DNA of 64,000 bases from Ruegeria conchae (GTDB lineage: Bacteria > Pseudomonadota > Alphaproteobacteria > Rhodobacterales > Rhodobacteraceae). Both the position numbers and the translations under genes were made by a program. This document shows positions 31,102 to 39,577 of the stretch, piece by piece (within the stretch, counting starts at the first letter, position 1; each line of letters begins with the position of its first letter). The notes below the pieces were generated by a model that was given only the letters and a program-made list of their open reading frames with translations, did no database searches and had not been told where the DNA came from. The stretch is taken from contig NZ_AEYW01000006.1 of the NCBI RefSeq assembly GCF_000192475.1, forward strand, positions 496,001 through 560,000, read 5' to 3'.

Positions 31102-31545
31102 ATGTCGTTAGCACTGAGCAAACAAGATTTGACAGAGTATCTGGAAGAAGTATTTCCACAGGTCCACAGCGATTTTGTTGTGGAAGAACTGACCGAGACG
31201 TCAATCACGATGCGACTAAGGGTCGAGGACCGACATCTGCGCCCTGGCGGCACCGTATCCGGGCCGTCCATGTTCGGGCTGGCAGATGTTAGCGTTTATG
31301 CGATGGTTTTGGCGCGAAAGGGTCGGCAATCGCTGGCGGTAACTACAAACAGTTCGCTGGATTTCCTTCGCAAGCCGGAAGGTGGCACCGACTTAATTGC
31401 CGAATGCAAGTTGCTGAAATTAGGTCGAACATTGGCAGTAGGGGATGTGCTGATGTACTCGGACGGCTCGGACAAACCGGTCGCACGGGCGAGTATGACG
31501 TATTCCATTCCTCCAGAAGGTTCAGCCGCCGCCGCGTTTGGATAA
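31102..31545 (+). CDS. PaaI-type hot-dog thioesterase
   Basis: A 147-residue hot-dog-fold thioesterase. RHLRPGGTVSGPSMFGLADVS carries the PaaI-type active-site loop, and TTNSSLDFLRKPEGGTDLIA follows. The ATG at 31102 has GAGGGGAAG upstream, favouring it over an ATG four codons earlier. It is divergent from the ECHDC3-like gene, and both probably act on acyl-CoAs. The exact substrate is unknown. Confidence 0.85.
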   Translation: MSLALSKQDLTEYLEEVFPQVHSDFVVEELTETSITMRLRVEDRHLRPGGTVSGPSMFGLADVSVYAMVLARKGRQSLAVTTNSSLDFLRKPEGGTDLIAECKLLKLGRTLAVGDVLMYSDGSDKPVARASMTYSIPPEGSAAAAFG

Positions 31546-31550
31546 AAAAG

Positions 31551-31571
31551 GGCCGGGGACAAACCCCGGCC
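31551..31571 (-). terminator. hairpin between convergent genes
   Basis: GGCCGGGG and CCCCGGCC form a perfect 8-bp stem with a 5-nt loop. The minus-strand flank is CTTTTTT, so it is a good intrinsic terminator for the DUF1127 gene. It probably also ends the thioesterase mRNA from the other side, where the U-tract is missing. Confidence 0.75.
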
Positions 31572-31604
31572 AGGAAGAGGTCCCTTAGATGGGACTGGGG
31601 ATAA

Positions 31605-31832
31605 TTATTTCATCCAGAAGTAGCGGCTTACTTCTTCATCAGCGCGATGGCGGGTCAGTCCTACATCGCGAAGCAGCCTGTCATCCAGCTTGCCTAAATT
31701 GACGCGGCTTCGGCGGCGTTGCTCCCACTGTGTGACAATCGCCGCAAACCGCACGGCCAGCGCGGCGATCAGCGGCAGCCGAGGGCTGTCGTTCAGCAGC
31801 AAGAGGGCGGGGTTGTGCATTGCGCGTGTCAT
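31605..31832 (-). CDS. DUF1127 small protein
   Basis: A 75-residue protein ending in the DUF1127 motif: a basic helix (WEQRRRSRVNLGKLDDRLLR) then DVGLTRHRADEEVSRYFW. Short DUF1127 proteins in alphaproteobacteria have been linked to RNA turnover and nutrient-stress responses. The ATG at 31832 has AAAGGA upstream. It is divergent from the MocR regulator, and GATACA/TGTATC repeats lie between them, so MocR control is plausible. Confidence 0.85.
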   Translation of the reverse strand: MTRAMHNPALLLLNDSPRLPLIAALAVRFAAIVTQWEQRRRSRVNLGKLDDRLLRDVGLTRHRADEEVSRYFWMK

Positions 31833-31849
31833 CTTGGGTATCCTTTCTA

Positions 31850-31941
31850 ATTGTATTGACACAAAGCTAAGATGTTCGGTACAGTGCGTTGATACATTCA
31901 ACATTGTATCGAAATCAAAGGAAGAATTGTAATGGATACAA
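31850..31941. promoter_or_regulatory. putative MocR operator cluster
   Basis: The 99-nt divergent gap holds repeated ATTGTAT/GATACAAT half-sites: TTGTATTGACACAA (31851-31864), GATACA (31891-31896) facing TGTATC (31905-31910) and GATACAAT (31935-31942) overlapping the regulator start. MocR regulators often use such repeats for autoregulation. Binding is inferred. Confidence 0.5.
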
Positions 31942-33335
31942 TTTGGCCAGAGGCGTTACCGAAATCCAAAGGTCCGAAATACACTCTGGTTGCCGACACG
32001 ATCCGAAAAGCGATAGATAACAAGACACTGGAGGTTGGAAAGAAGCTGCCTCCGGTGCGGGAACTGGCGTATCGATTAAAGATCACACCAGGCACTGTCG
32101 CGCGTGCCTATACGATCCTGACCGATGAAGGTTTGCTACAAGCCGAGGTCGGGCGTGGTACATTTGTCGCCCCACCGCGATCGCCCATTTTGGATGATGT
32201 CTGGTCGCGGCAGTTGCACCTGAGGGACGATAAATATGAGTCCAACGTTAGCCTGTTCAGCCCACGCCTGCCAGATGTAGGGCAGGTGACCTTAATCCGC
32301 GAATGCCTTGAAAAGGTTGCGAAAGGCGATCCGCGGATGTTCATGAACTATCCGACCCGCGATGCTTATCTACCGGTGCGCCAAGTTGTGGCTGACTGGT
32401 TATCGGATCTTCCACTTGGCTCATTGAATGCTGATGACATTGTACTGACGCATGGCGGACAAAGTGGTATTTGTGTTGTTTTTCAAACCGTTCTGAGGGA
32501 TCCCAGACCCGTCGTACTGGTCGAGGATCTATCGTATGCCGGTTTCCGGCGTGCCGGTGAATTGATGCGCGCCGAGATTGTCGGGGTAAAAATGGACAAA
32601 TGGGGAATAAGCCCCGAAGCGCTGGATCACATCCTCAGGCAAACCAAGGCGCAGGCGATTTGCGTCTCACCCGAGGTGCAGAACCCCACGGGCGGGCATT
32701 CTCCGCTGGAGCGACGCAAAGAAGTTGTTGAGATCGCGCGTAAGTATGAATTGCAAATCATCGAAGATGATTGCTATCGCATGGGTGAGGCACGCGCGCC
32801 TAGCTATCGTGCGTTGGCACCTGAGCGGGGCTGGCATGTCTCTTCAATTTCCAAAACGCTGACGCCGGCACTGCGCGTTGGATTCGCGATTGCCCCACGG
32901 GAGCGAAGCGTAGATTTGCGCCGATCTGCCGAGTACGGGTACTTTGGGTTGGCCCAACCCTTAGCCGAATTGACGCGGCTATTGTTGGGGCACCCAGAGG
33001 CGAGGCAACTGGCACGAGATGTTCGCTCCAAGATGGGAGAATATGTGCGGGTCGCAGTAAACGCCTTGGGCGGCTTTGACCTCAATTGGGATTCAGAGAT
33101 TCCCTTTGTGTGGCTACATCTGCCTTCGGGTTGGCGCTCTGCTGCATTCAGTCGCGCAGCTGAACGTGAAGGTATTCAATTGCGATCCGCCGACGAATTC
33201 GCGCTTAGGGACGGCAGGGCACCGAATGCTGTCCGAATTGCAGTGAACGGGCATGTCTCGTTAGCTAAATTTGAAGATGCAATGCTGCGTCTGCGCGCGT
33301 TGTTGGATAACCCACCCGAACAAATAAGCGTCTAA
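31932..33335 (+). CDS. MocR-type regulator (GntR winged helix plus aminotransferase domain)
   Basis: A 467-residue fusion. Residues about 15-80 are a GntR winged helix (LPPVRELAYRLKITPGTVAR). The rest is a fold-type I aminotransferase domain with SPEVQNPTGGHSPLERR, IIEDDCYRMGE and the PLP lysine in SSISKTLTPALRVG. MocR proteins sense PLP or an amino compound bound through it. No pdx, taurine or GABA genes are adjacent, so the ligand is unknown. It is divergent from a DUF1127 gene and preceded by repeated GATACAAT-like sites. Confidence 0.9.
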   Translation: MDTIWPEALPKSKGPKYTLVADTIRKAIDNKTLEVGKKLPPVRELAYRLKITPGTVARAYTILTDEGLLQAEVGRGTFVAPPRSPILDDVWSRQLHLRDDKYESNVSLFSPRLPDVGQVTLIRECLEKVAKGDPRMFMNYPTRDAYLPVRQVVADWLSDLPLGSLNADDIVLTHGGQSGICVVFQTVLRDPRPVVLVEDLSYAGFRRAGELMRAEIVGVKMDKWGISPEALDHILRQTKAQAICVSPEVQNPTGGHSPLERRKEVVEIARKYELQIIEDDCYRMGEARAPSYRALAPERGWHVSSISKTLTPALRVGFAIAPRERSVDLRRSAEYGYFGLAQPLAELTRLLLGHPEARQLARDVRSKMGEYVRVAVNALGGFDLNWDSEIPFVWLHLPSGWRSAAFSRAAEREGIQLRSADEFALRDGRAPNAVRIAVNGHVSLAKFEDAMLRLRALLDNPPEQISV

Positions 33336-33338
33336 GCC

Positions 33339-33704
33339 TTAGTTCAACGGGGCAGGGTCGCCAAAAAAACCGGCCAGATGCCCGATCTTGCCGTCGGCAT
33401 CGAGGCGGATGAAATCATGCCCCGCAACCATGATCGAACCATCGGGTGAAACCATATGCCAAGTGAAGTGGACGACGTCATGATGCGAGGTGGGGGCGCT
33501 TGTCAGTTCAACGCGGCCTTGCGTATCTTTCAGGACTTCTCCGATATGTGCGGATAACTTATCTCTTCCAGTTACCGCAGCGGTAGGATCGACATAGCGG
33601 CCATTGCCAGCAAAACATTGATCAAGCAGTTCCAGTCGTCTATTCGGGTTCGTTTCCTGCCAGGCCGCACCATAAGCGGCAATTACATTGTTTAGTTCTT
33701 GCAT
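33339..33704 (-). CDS. SnoaL-like protein
   Basis: A 121-residue NTF2-fold protein: N-terminal helices (NNVIAAYGAAWQETNPNRRL), GRYVDPTAAVTGRDKLSAHI, then strands VHFTWHMVSPDGSIMVAGHDFI and DADGKIGHLAGFF (fragments of the core sheet). A GGAGGCT site precedes the ATG at 33704. The stop lies 3 nt from the convergent MocR stop. The substrate is unknown. Confidence 0.75.
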   Translation of the reverse strand: MQELNNVIAAYGAAWQETNPNRRLELLDQCFAGNGRYVDPTAAVTGRDKLSAHIGEVLKDTQGRVELTSAPTSHHDVVHFTWHMVSPDGSIMVAGHDFIRLDADGKIGHLAGFFGDPAPLN

Positions 33705-33854
33705 GGTAGCCTCCGGGGACAGGTTGGTTTTAATGAGTGGGTTACAGTTGCGCGCCTAATAGATTTAGATAGGTTGGCGGATAAATCATTGGGGTAAAAT
33801 AATACCTATTTTGTAAACATCTGTTATCGCATAATTTATTCTACCTTGCGTGTA

Positions 33855-33883
33855 TTGACCTGCATCACGAGTAGGTCTAAACC
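33855..33883 (+). promoter_or_regulatory. candidate rplM-rpsI promoter
   Basis: TTGACC (33855-33860) and TAAACC (33878-33883) are 17 nt apart, about 70 nt before rplM. A small GC-rich hairpin (CCGCTCC/GGGGCGG, 33902-33920) lies in the leader and could be a regulatory element. The rest of the 33705-33949 gap is AT-rich with no gene. Confidence 0.45.
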
Positions 33884-33949
33884 CCATCCATCGAATTCGG
33901 GCCGCTCCGCCACGGGGCGGTCTTTCACATCAAACAGGACTATCCTGCC

Positions 33950-34408
33950 ATGAAAACCTTTTCTGCAACACCTGCAGACATCGACAAGAAATGGATCCTG
34001 ATCGACGCAGAAGGCGTTGTTCTGGGCCGTCTTGCCTCGATCGTCGCCATGCGCCTGCGTGGCAAGCACAAAGCGTCGTTCACCCCGAACATGGACATGG
34101 GCGACAACGTCATCGTGATCAACGCTGACAAAATCCAGATGACCGGCAAGAAGCGCGAAGAGAACTTCTACTGGCACACTGGCCACCCGGGCGGCATCAA
34201 GTCGCGCACCAAGCAGCAGATCCTCGAAGGTGCACACCCCGAGCGCGTCGTGACCCAAGCGGTCAAGCGCATGCTGCCGGGCAACCGTCTGGCACGCCAG
34301 CAGATGACCAATCTGCGCGTTTACGCCGGTGCCGAGCATCCTCATGAGGCGCAAGCGCCCGAAGTTCTGGATGTTGCATCCATGAACAAGAAAAACACCC
34401 GGAGCTAA
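33950..34408 (+). CDS. rplM: 50S ribosomal protein L13
   Basis: A 152-residue L13 of the large subunit. [61 protein letters not shown] and [16 protein letters not shown] are conserved family blocks. It is followed after 6 nt by rpsI, the standard L13-S9 pair. Codon use is more biased than in neighbours, as expected for a highly expressed gene. Confidence 0.97.
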   Translation: MKTFSATPADIDKKWILIDAEGVVLGRLASIVAMRLRGKHKASFTPNMDMGDNVIVINADKIQMTGKKREENFYWHTGHPGGIKSRTKQQILEGAHPERVVTQAVKRMLPGNRLARQQMTNLRVYAGAEHPHEAQAPEVLDVASMNKKNTRS

Positions 34409-34414
34409 TGACCG

Positions 34415-34900
34415 ATGGCTGATCAGATCAATACTCTCGAAGAGCTGAGCGCCGTCGCAGGCGTTGAAACCGTGGCCGAAGAAGTCATCGTGCGTGAACC
34501 CGTACGTGACGAACTGGGCCGCTCCTATGCCACCGGCAAGCGTAAAGACGCCGTTGCCCGCGTTTGGATCAAGCCGGGTTCCGGCAAGGTCACCGTGAAC
34601 GGCAAGGATCAGGACAAGTATTTTGCGCGTCCCGTTCTGCAGCTGATCCTGCGCCAGCCGTTCCAGGTTGCTGGTGTTGAAGGTGAGTTCGATGTTGTTG
34701 CAACCGTCAAAGGCGGTGGCCTGACGGGGCAGGCCGGTGCGGTCAAGCACGGCATCTCGAAAGCGCTGCAACTGTACGATCCGAACCTGCGTGGCGCTCT
34801 GAAAGCTGCTGGCTTCCTGACCCGCGACAGCCGCGTTGTGGAACGTAAGAAATACGGTAAGCGCAAAGCGCGTCGTTCGTTCCAGTTCTCGAAGCGTTAA
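34415..34900 (+). CDS. rpsI: 30S ribosomal protein S9
   Basis: A 161-residue S9. After an N-terminal acidic extension of about 30 residues (common in alphaproteobacteria), the conserved domain starts at [19 protein letters not shown]. It continues through [19 protein letters not shown] and ends in the basic tail [15 protein letters not shown], which reaches the ribosomal P site. A strong terminator follows. Confidence 0.97.
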   Translation: MADQINTLEELSAVAGVETVAEEVIVREPVRDELGRSYATGKRKDAVARVWIKPGSGKVTVNGKDQDKYFARPVLQLILRQPFQVAGVEGEFDVVATVKGGGLTGQAGAVKHGISKALQLYDPNLRGALKAAGFLTRDSRVVERKKYGKRKARRSFQFSKR

Positions 34901-34924
34901 TCGCTACGGATACCGAATTGGAAA

Positions 34925-34952
34925 GGGCTCGCAACTGCGAGCCCTTTTTTTT
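34925..34952 (+). terminator. rplM-rpsI terminator
   Basis: GGGCTCGC and GCGAGCCC pair over 8 bp with a 4-nt loop, followed by eight T. It is a strong intrinsic terminator 24 nt after rpsI, facing the convergent ABC-transporter operon. Confidence 0.95.
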
Positions 34953-34959
34953 GGTGGGT

Positions 34960-36120
34960 TTATTCTTCGTAAACCAGTTTCCACGCACCATTTTCGACGA
35001 CGCTGACAAAGACAGTATCAGCACCCTGATGGTCATCCGGCCCATAGGTGATCTGGTTGCCGACCAGCTCATCCATGTAATCCAGCGATTCCATTGCGGC
35101 GATGAAACTTTCGTGGGTCAGATCAGGCCCTGCGGCCTCAAGCGCTTTGACCATCATCTCGGCTGCTGAATAGCCAAGCATTGAGAAACCGACCGGATCC
35201 TCGCCTGTTGCCTCTTTGTATTCTGCGATAAACGCTGCCGGGGCAGGTTCTTCCGCGCGCGCCCAGAGGTCCAACCAGGACGCGGCTGCATAGAAACCAT
35301 CCGTGACGCCTCCGGGTACCTGTGCCACCACGGTCAAGAAGCTGGCCGAGGTGCCGAGGAACTTCATGTCGGTCAGACCCATTTTCTTGGCCGTTCCAAC
35401 AACGGTGATTGCCTGACGTACGCCGAGGGCCATGGTGACGATATCGCAACCTTCTTCCTTGAGCTTGCTCAAGGACCCCACGAAGTCCGTCTCGTCCGGC
35501 TTATGGGTGGTCTCTGCGCCGAAAGTGATGCCAGCTTCTTCAGCCCCAGCTTTGCTGCCTTCCAGGATTTCCTCGCCGAAATCGGTGGGTAGATACATTG
35601 TGCAGACGGTTTGCGATCCGAATTCACCGTTTAGATATTTCACTCCAATCCGCGCCTGGTCGTAATAGGTCGAGAACGACGTGAACTTGTTCTTCATCGG
35701 CTCTTGCAGCATCTGCCGCGCGGCGGTCAGAGGAGCGACGTTGGGAATACCTTTCGGGTCCAGCAGCTTGAACCCGGCGACGTTCATCGGCGTACCCAGC
35801 GATTGCAGCATGGCAAACACCTTATCGCGGTTCAGAAGCTTGTTATAACCCTGCATCGCGCGTGGCATCTGGTAGCCATTATCCTCGACCACAAAGCGAA
35901 TCTGACGCCCGTGAACGCCGCCCTCAGCGTTGACCCGATCAAAGACCACATTCGCGCCCTTCGTGGCCGGTACTCCCACGGCAGCGAAGATGCCACTGAG
36001 GTCGTTAACAGAGCCGATGACGATCTCATCATCGCTCACACCTTGGGTTTGCGCCCAGCCTATTGTGGCGCATGCAGTTAATGCCGTGGCTGCAGCAAAC
36101 CCTTTAATCAGTTGTTTCAT
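34960..36120 (-). CDS. branched-chain-type ABC transporter substrate-binding protein
   Basis: A 386-residue periplasmic binding protein of the LivJ/LivK type. The signal peptide ends at ATIGWAQT. The mature protein starts with SDDEIVIGSVNDLSGIFAAV, and the VFDRVNAEGGVHGRQIRFVV segment is typical of Peripla_BP_6. It is the last gene of the minus-strand operon H-M-G-F-ligase-K. The ligand is not identifiable; related systems import amino acids, amides, or aromatic or fatty acids. Confidence 0.9.
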   Translation of the reverse strand: MKQLIKGFAAATALTACATIGWAQTQGVSDDEIVIGSVNDLSGIFAAVGVPATKGANVVFDRVNAEGGVHGRQIRFVVEDNGYQMPRAMQGYNKLLNRDKVFAMLQSLGTPMNVAGFKLLDPKGIPNVAPLTAARQMLQEPMKNKFTSFSTYYDQARIGVKYLNGEFGSQTVCTMYLPTDFGEEILEGSKAGAEEAGITFGAETTHKPDETDFVGSLSKLKEEGCDIVTMALGVRQAITVVGTAKKMGLTDMKFLGTSASFLTVVAQVPGGVTDGFYAAASWLDLWARAEEPAPAAFIAEYKEATGEDPVGFSMLGYSAAEMMVKALEAAGPDLTHESFIAAMESLDYMDELVGNQITYGPDDHQGADTVFVSVVENGAWKLVYEE

Positions 36121-36150
36121 ATTTCTCCTCCCTGTTGGGTCGTCCCTTAA

Positions 36151-38037
36151 CTAATTGTACATATCTTCAATGAGATGTGCGTGTTTCTTTTCCACAAGAC
36201 CACGCTTGAGTTTCATCGTCGCAGTCAGCTCATCATCCTCTGCGGTCAGCAACACATCGATCAAACGAAAATCCTTGATCTGTTCGACCCGTGCAAACTC
36301 TTTGTTTACGGCTTTGATCTCTGCACCAATTAGTTCGGTGACTTCCGATGCCGCACAGAGGGATGCAAAATTCGAGAAGGGGATCTTACGCTCTTGCGCG
36401 AATTTCTCGACATTCTCCTGATCGATCATGATTAGCGCAGTTAAATACTTACGCCTGTCCCCGATGATTACCGCGTCCGAGATGTACTGGCTGAACTTCA
36501 ATCCACTCTCGATCTCGGCGGGCGTGATGTTCTTGCCGCCCGCAGTGATGATGATGTCCTTGAGGCGACCTGTGATGGTGACAAAGCCATCCTCGTCGAT
36601 ATGCCCCATATCCCCGGTGCGCAGCCAGCCGTCGCAAGTGAAGCTTTCAGCCGTTTTGGCATTGTTGCGCCAGTAGCCCTGAAAAATGTTCAGACCTTTA
36701 ACCTGAATTTCCCCTTCATCCGAAATACGCATGTCGTTGCCGGGCACTGGCATTCCAATGGTGCCGATCTTGTTGACCCCAAGCGTGTTCAACGCCGCTA
36801 TGCCGGCAGTCTCGGTCATCCCGAACCCTTCGACAATTGGTACGCCGATGGCCCAATACCATCTAAGCAGATCAGGAGAGATCGGCGCTGCACCAGAACC
36901 ACCCCGACGAAGCCGGTCTAGGCCCAGCATCCGGCGCAGGTTGCGCAGTACTAGCCGATCCCAGAACCAGAACCGCATTGCGACCGGCGAGGGCACGGGC
37001 TTGCCCGTAAGGATGTAATCAGCCCGCGCCGTGCCCGCCTTGAGCGCCTGCACAAAGGCGAAACGCCCGGTCGGCGTGGCTTCTTTTGCCATGAACATGA
37101 CCTGCGAGTAGATTTTCTCCCACACTCGTGGAACGGCGGTAAAGGTGGCGGGAGAGACTTCTTGCAGGTTGGCGAATACCGTTTCGGGGCTTTCGGCGAA
37201 ATTCACTGTGCTTTTCATCGCCAGTGGGTAATAGATCGACACATCGCGCTCGAGGATATGACAGAGCGGCAGAAAACACAGTTGTTCGTCGGTCGACTGA
37301 GACGGCAGGGAATGGGCGCCAGCTTCGATCGCCGCCATGATGTTTTCATGGCTTAGCATGGCGCCCTTAGGATTGCCGGTGGTGCCCGATGTATAGATGA
37401 GCAAGGCAGTGTCTTGTGGCGAGGCCGCAGCGATCTCAGCCTCGAATGCGCCAGGTTCTTCGGCCTCAGCCTGCCGCCCCAGAGAGTACAAGTCCCCAAT
37501 CATCATGCAACGCGGATGGTCGAGATCGTGCAGGCCTTCGTCTTCAAGGATAATGACCTTGAGCAAATCTGGAAGTTGCTCTTCTACCTCGAGGAACTTG
37601 TCCAACTGCTCTTCGTCTTCAACGATCAGAAACCGGCTGCCACTGTCGTTGATCAGATATTTCAGCTGAGCAGCTGAATCCGTGGTGTAGACGCCAGAGG
37701 CGATCCCTCCGACGCATTGGATGCCCATATCGAACCATGCCCATTCCTTACGGTCTTCGGACAGGATTGACACAACTTCGCCACGTTGCAGGCCCAACTT
37801 GCGCAGGGCCAGCCCGATCCATCTGGCGTGCTGCCAGTAGTCGGCCCATGAATAGGATTTCCAGATGCCGAAATCCTTTTCACGATGCGCTGTGCGTGAT
37901 CCCGACTCGGCACAACGTTTTTGGAACAGCTCGCAAATCGTCACGCAACCATCGACCCACAGCGGGCGCTGCCCGGGCGTCGCGTTGAACTGCACGCCGT
38001 TGATCGTGATCTGAGGGGGCAGGGGGTTCGCGTCCAT
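36151..38037 (-). CDS. AMP-forming long-chain acyl-CoA synthetase
   Basis: A 628-residue ANL-superfamily ligase of the long-chain FadD15 type. LLIYTSGTTGNPKGAMLSHE is the P-loop, EGFGMTETAGIAALN the A5 motif, DGWLRTGDMGHID the A7 motif and GRLKDIIITAGGKNITP the hinge region. The ATG at 38037 has a perfect GGAGGTGA site. It lies inside the transporter operon between LivF and the binding protein, suggesting that the imported compound is an acid activated to its CoA thioester. Confidence 0.9.
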   Translation of the reverse strand: MDANPLPPQITINGVQFNATPGQRPLWVDGCVTICELFQKRCAESGSRTAHREKDFGIWKSYSWADYWQHARWIGLALRKLGLQRGEVVSILSEDRKEWAWFDMGIQCVGGIASGVYTTDSAAQLKYLINDSGSRFLIVEDEEQLDKFLEVEEQLPDLLKVIILEDEGLHDLDHPRCMMIGDLYSLGRQAEAEEPGAFEAEIAAASPQDTALLIYTSGTTGNPKGAMLSHENIMAAIEAGAHSLPSQSTDEQLCFLPLCHILERDVSIYYPLAMKSTVNFAESPETVFANLQEVSPATFTAVPRVWEKIYSQVMFMAKEATPTGRFAFVQALKAGTARADYILTGKPVPSPVAMRFWFWDRLVLRNLRRMLGLDRLRRGGSGAAPISPDLLRWYWAIGVPIVEGFGMTETAGIAALNTLGVNKIGTIGMPVPGNDMRISDEGEIQVKGLNIFQGYWRNNAKTAESFTCDGWLRTGDMGHIDEDGFVTITGRLKDIIITAGGKNITPAEIESGLKFSQYISDAVIIGDRRKYLTALIMIDQENVEKFAQERKIPFSNFASLCAASEVTELIGAEIKAVNKEFARVEQIKDFRLIDVLLTAEDDELTATMKLKRGLVEKKHAHLIEDMYN

Positions 38038-38042
38038 CCGGC

Positions 38043-38816
38043 TCACCTCCACGTCTTCTTGCGTTTCCAACGGCGGTTCTCCCGCGCGCCTTCTTCCTGA
38101 ACGCCCAAATAGAAGTTCTGGATGTCTTCGGATTGCAGCAATACATCGGCGGCACCATCCATGACGATCCGCCCGATCTCCATAACATAGCCATGATGGG
38201 CAAGTTCCAAGGCGGCATTGGCGTTCTGTTCAACCAGCATCATCGTCATTTTCTGCTCGTCATTGAGGCGCTTGAGGATGCCAAAAATCTCTTGCACCAA
38301 CAACGGTGACAGGCCCAGCGAGGGCTCGTCCAGCAGCATGATACGGGGGTTGGCCATCAAACCGCGCCCGATTGCCAGCATCTGCTGTTGCCCGCCAGAC
38401 AAGGTGCCGGCCTCTTGACCCCGGCGTTCTTTCAGAACGGGAAAGTAGGAAAAGACCAGATCGCGATCGTGATCGATCTGACCTTTGTCTGACAGGGTAT
38501 ACGCGCCAAGGCTCAGGTTCTCATCGACGGTCAGAAGCGGAAAAACCTCACGTCCTTCAGGCACATGTACGATGCCTTTTTGAACAACCTTGTGAGGTTC
38601 GGAGCCTTGTATTTGCTGGCCGTCAAATGTGATCCTGCCTTTTTCGGGGTCCATCACGCCCGAGACGGTTTTCATTAGTGTCGTCTTGCCTGCACCATTC
38701 GCGCCAAGGATCGAGACGATCTGCCCTGGATGCACGTCCAGCGATACACCGCGAATGGCCATGATCGGGCCATAGAAGCTTTCGATATTGCGGATTCTGA
38801 GAATTGGCTCATTCAT
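38043..38816 (-). CDS. livF: ABC transporter ATP-binding protein (LivF type)
   Basis: A 257-residue ATPase. Walker A is GANGAGKTT, the signature is LSGGQQQMLAIGRGLM, and Walker B is IMLLDEPSLGLSP. VHVPEGREVFPLLTVDENL is diagnostic for the LivF branch. The C terminus has a basic extension (ENRRWKRKKTWR). The ATG overlaps the LivG stop (ATGA). The name gives subfamily, not proven substrate. Confidence 0.92.
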   Translation of the reverse strand: MNEPILRIRNIESFYGPIMAIRGVSLDVHPGQIVSILGANGAGKTTLMKTVSGVMDPEKGRITFDGQQIQGSEPHKVVQKGIVHVPEGREVFPLLTVDENLSLGAYTLSDKGQIDHDRDLVFSYFPVLKERRGQEAGTLSGGQQQMLAIGRGLMANPRIMLLDEPSLGLSPLLVQEIFGILKRLNDEQKMTMMLVEQNANAALELAHHGYVMEIGRIVMDGAADVLLQSEDIQNFYLGVQEEGARENRRWKRKKTWR

Positions 38817-39577
38817 GAGGCTTTCCCCAGATAAGCCTCGACCACGGCTGGATGCGATTGAACCTCAGCAGGGGTTCCTAGCGCAAGTTTCGCTCCGTCA
38901 GCCATCGCCAGCACCCGGTCGGAAACGCCCGAGACCAGTCCCATGTCATGTTCCACCATCAGCACGGTGATCCCCATCTGCCGTCGGATATCATCGATCC
39001 ACCAGCGCATATCGGAGGTCTCTTCAACCGACAGGCCCGAGGCGGGTTCGTCCAGTAGCAGGAGTTTTGGATCGGTGGCCAGCGCGCGTGCGACCTCGAC
39101 CACCTTGCGTACACCGTAGGGTAGGCCCGAGATCATCTTGTCGCGGAAAGCCTGAAGGTCGAGGAAGTCGATGATCTCTTCTACCATTTCACGGTTTTCA
39201 ATCTCTTGCTTGCGCGCAGCGGGCGTAAACAGAATTTCCGAGAACAGATTGGTTTTGCGGTGCCGGTGGCGCCCGACCAGAAGGTTCTGTAGAACGGTCG
39301 CGTGTTCGAACAGTTCAATGTTCTGGAATGTACGTGCCACACCATAGGCCGCTACGGCCGAAGGTTTCACGCGCAGCAAGTCGTGCCCATCGAACCGGAT
39401 CGCCCCCGCATAAGGATCGTAAAATCGTGAGATCAGATTGAAGACTGTAGATTTGCCAGCCCCGTTCGGACCAACGATGGCAAAAACCTCGCCCTCCTGA
39501 ACACCAAATGACAGATTATCGACTGCGGTCAGACCGCCGAATTTCAGGGTGACGCTTTCAAACTCCAGCAAGCTCAT
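38813..39577 (-). CDS. livG: ABC transporter ATP-binding protein (LivG type)
   Basis: A 254-residue ATPase. Walker A is GPNGAGKSTVFNLISRFYDP, with YGVARTFQNIELFEHATVLQ and KLLLLDEPASGLSVEET as further LivG-type features. The usual LSGGQ signature is replaced by GLPYGVRKVVEVARALA, which is normal for LivG. The ATG at 39577 overlaps the LivM stop (ATGA); the longer frame would extend far into LivM. Confidence 0.92.
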   Translation of the reverse strand: MSLLEFESVTLKFGGLTAVDNLSFGVQEGEVFAIVGPNGAGKSTVFNLISRFYDPYAGAIRFDGHDLLRVKPSAVAAYGVARTFQNIELFEHATVLQNLLVGRHRHRKTNLFSEILFTPAARKQEIENREMVEEIIDFLDLQAFRDKMISGLPYGVRKVVEVARALATDPKLLLLDEPASGLSVEETSDMRWWIDDIRRQMGITVLMVEHDMGLVSGVSDRVLAMADGAKLALGTPAEVQSHPAVVEAYLGKAS

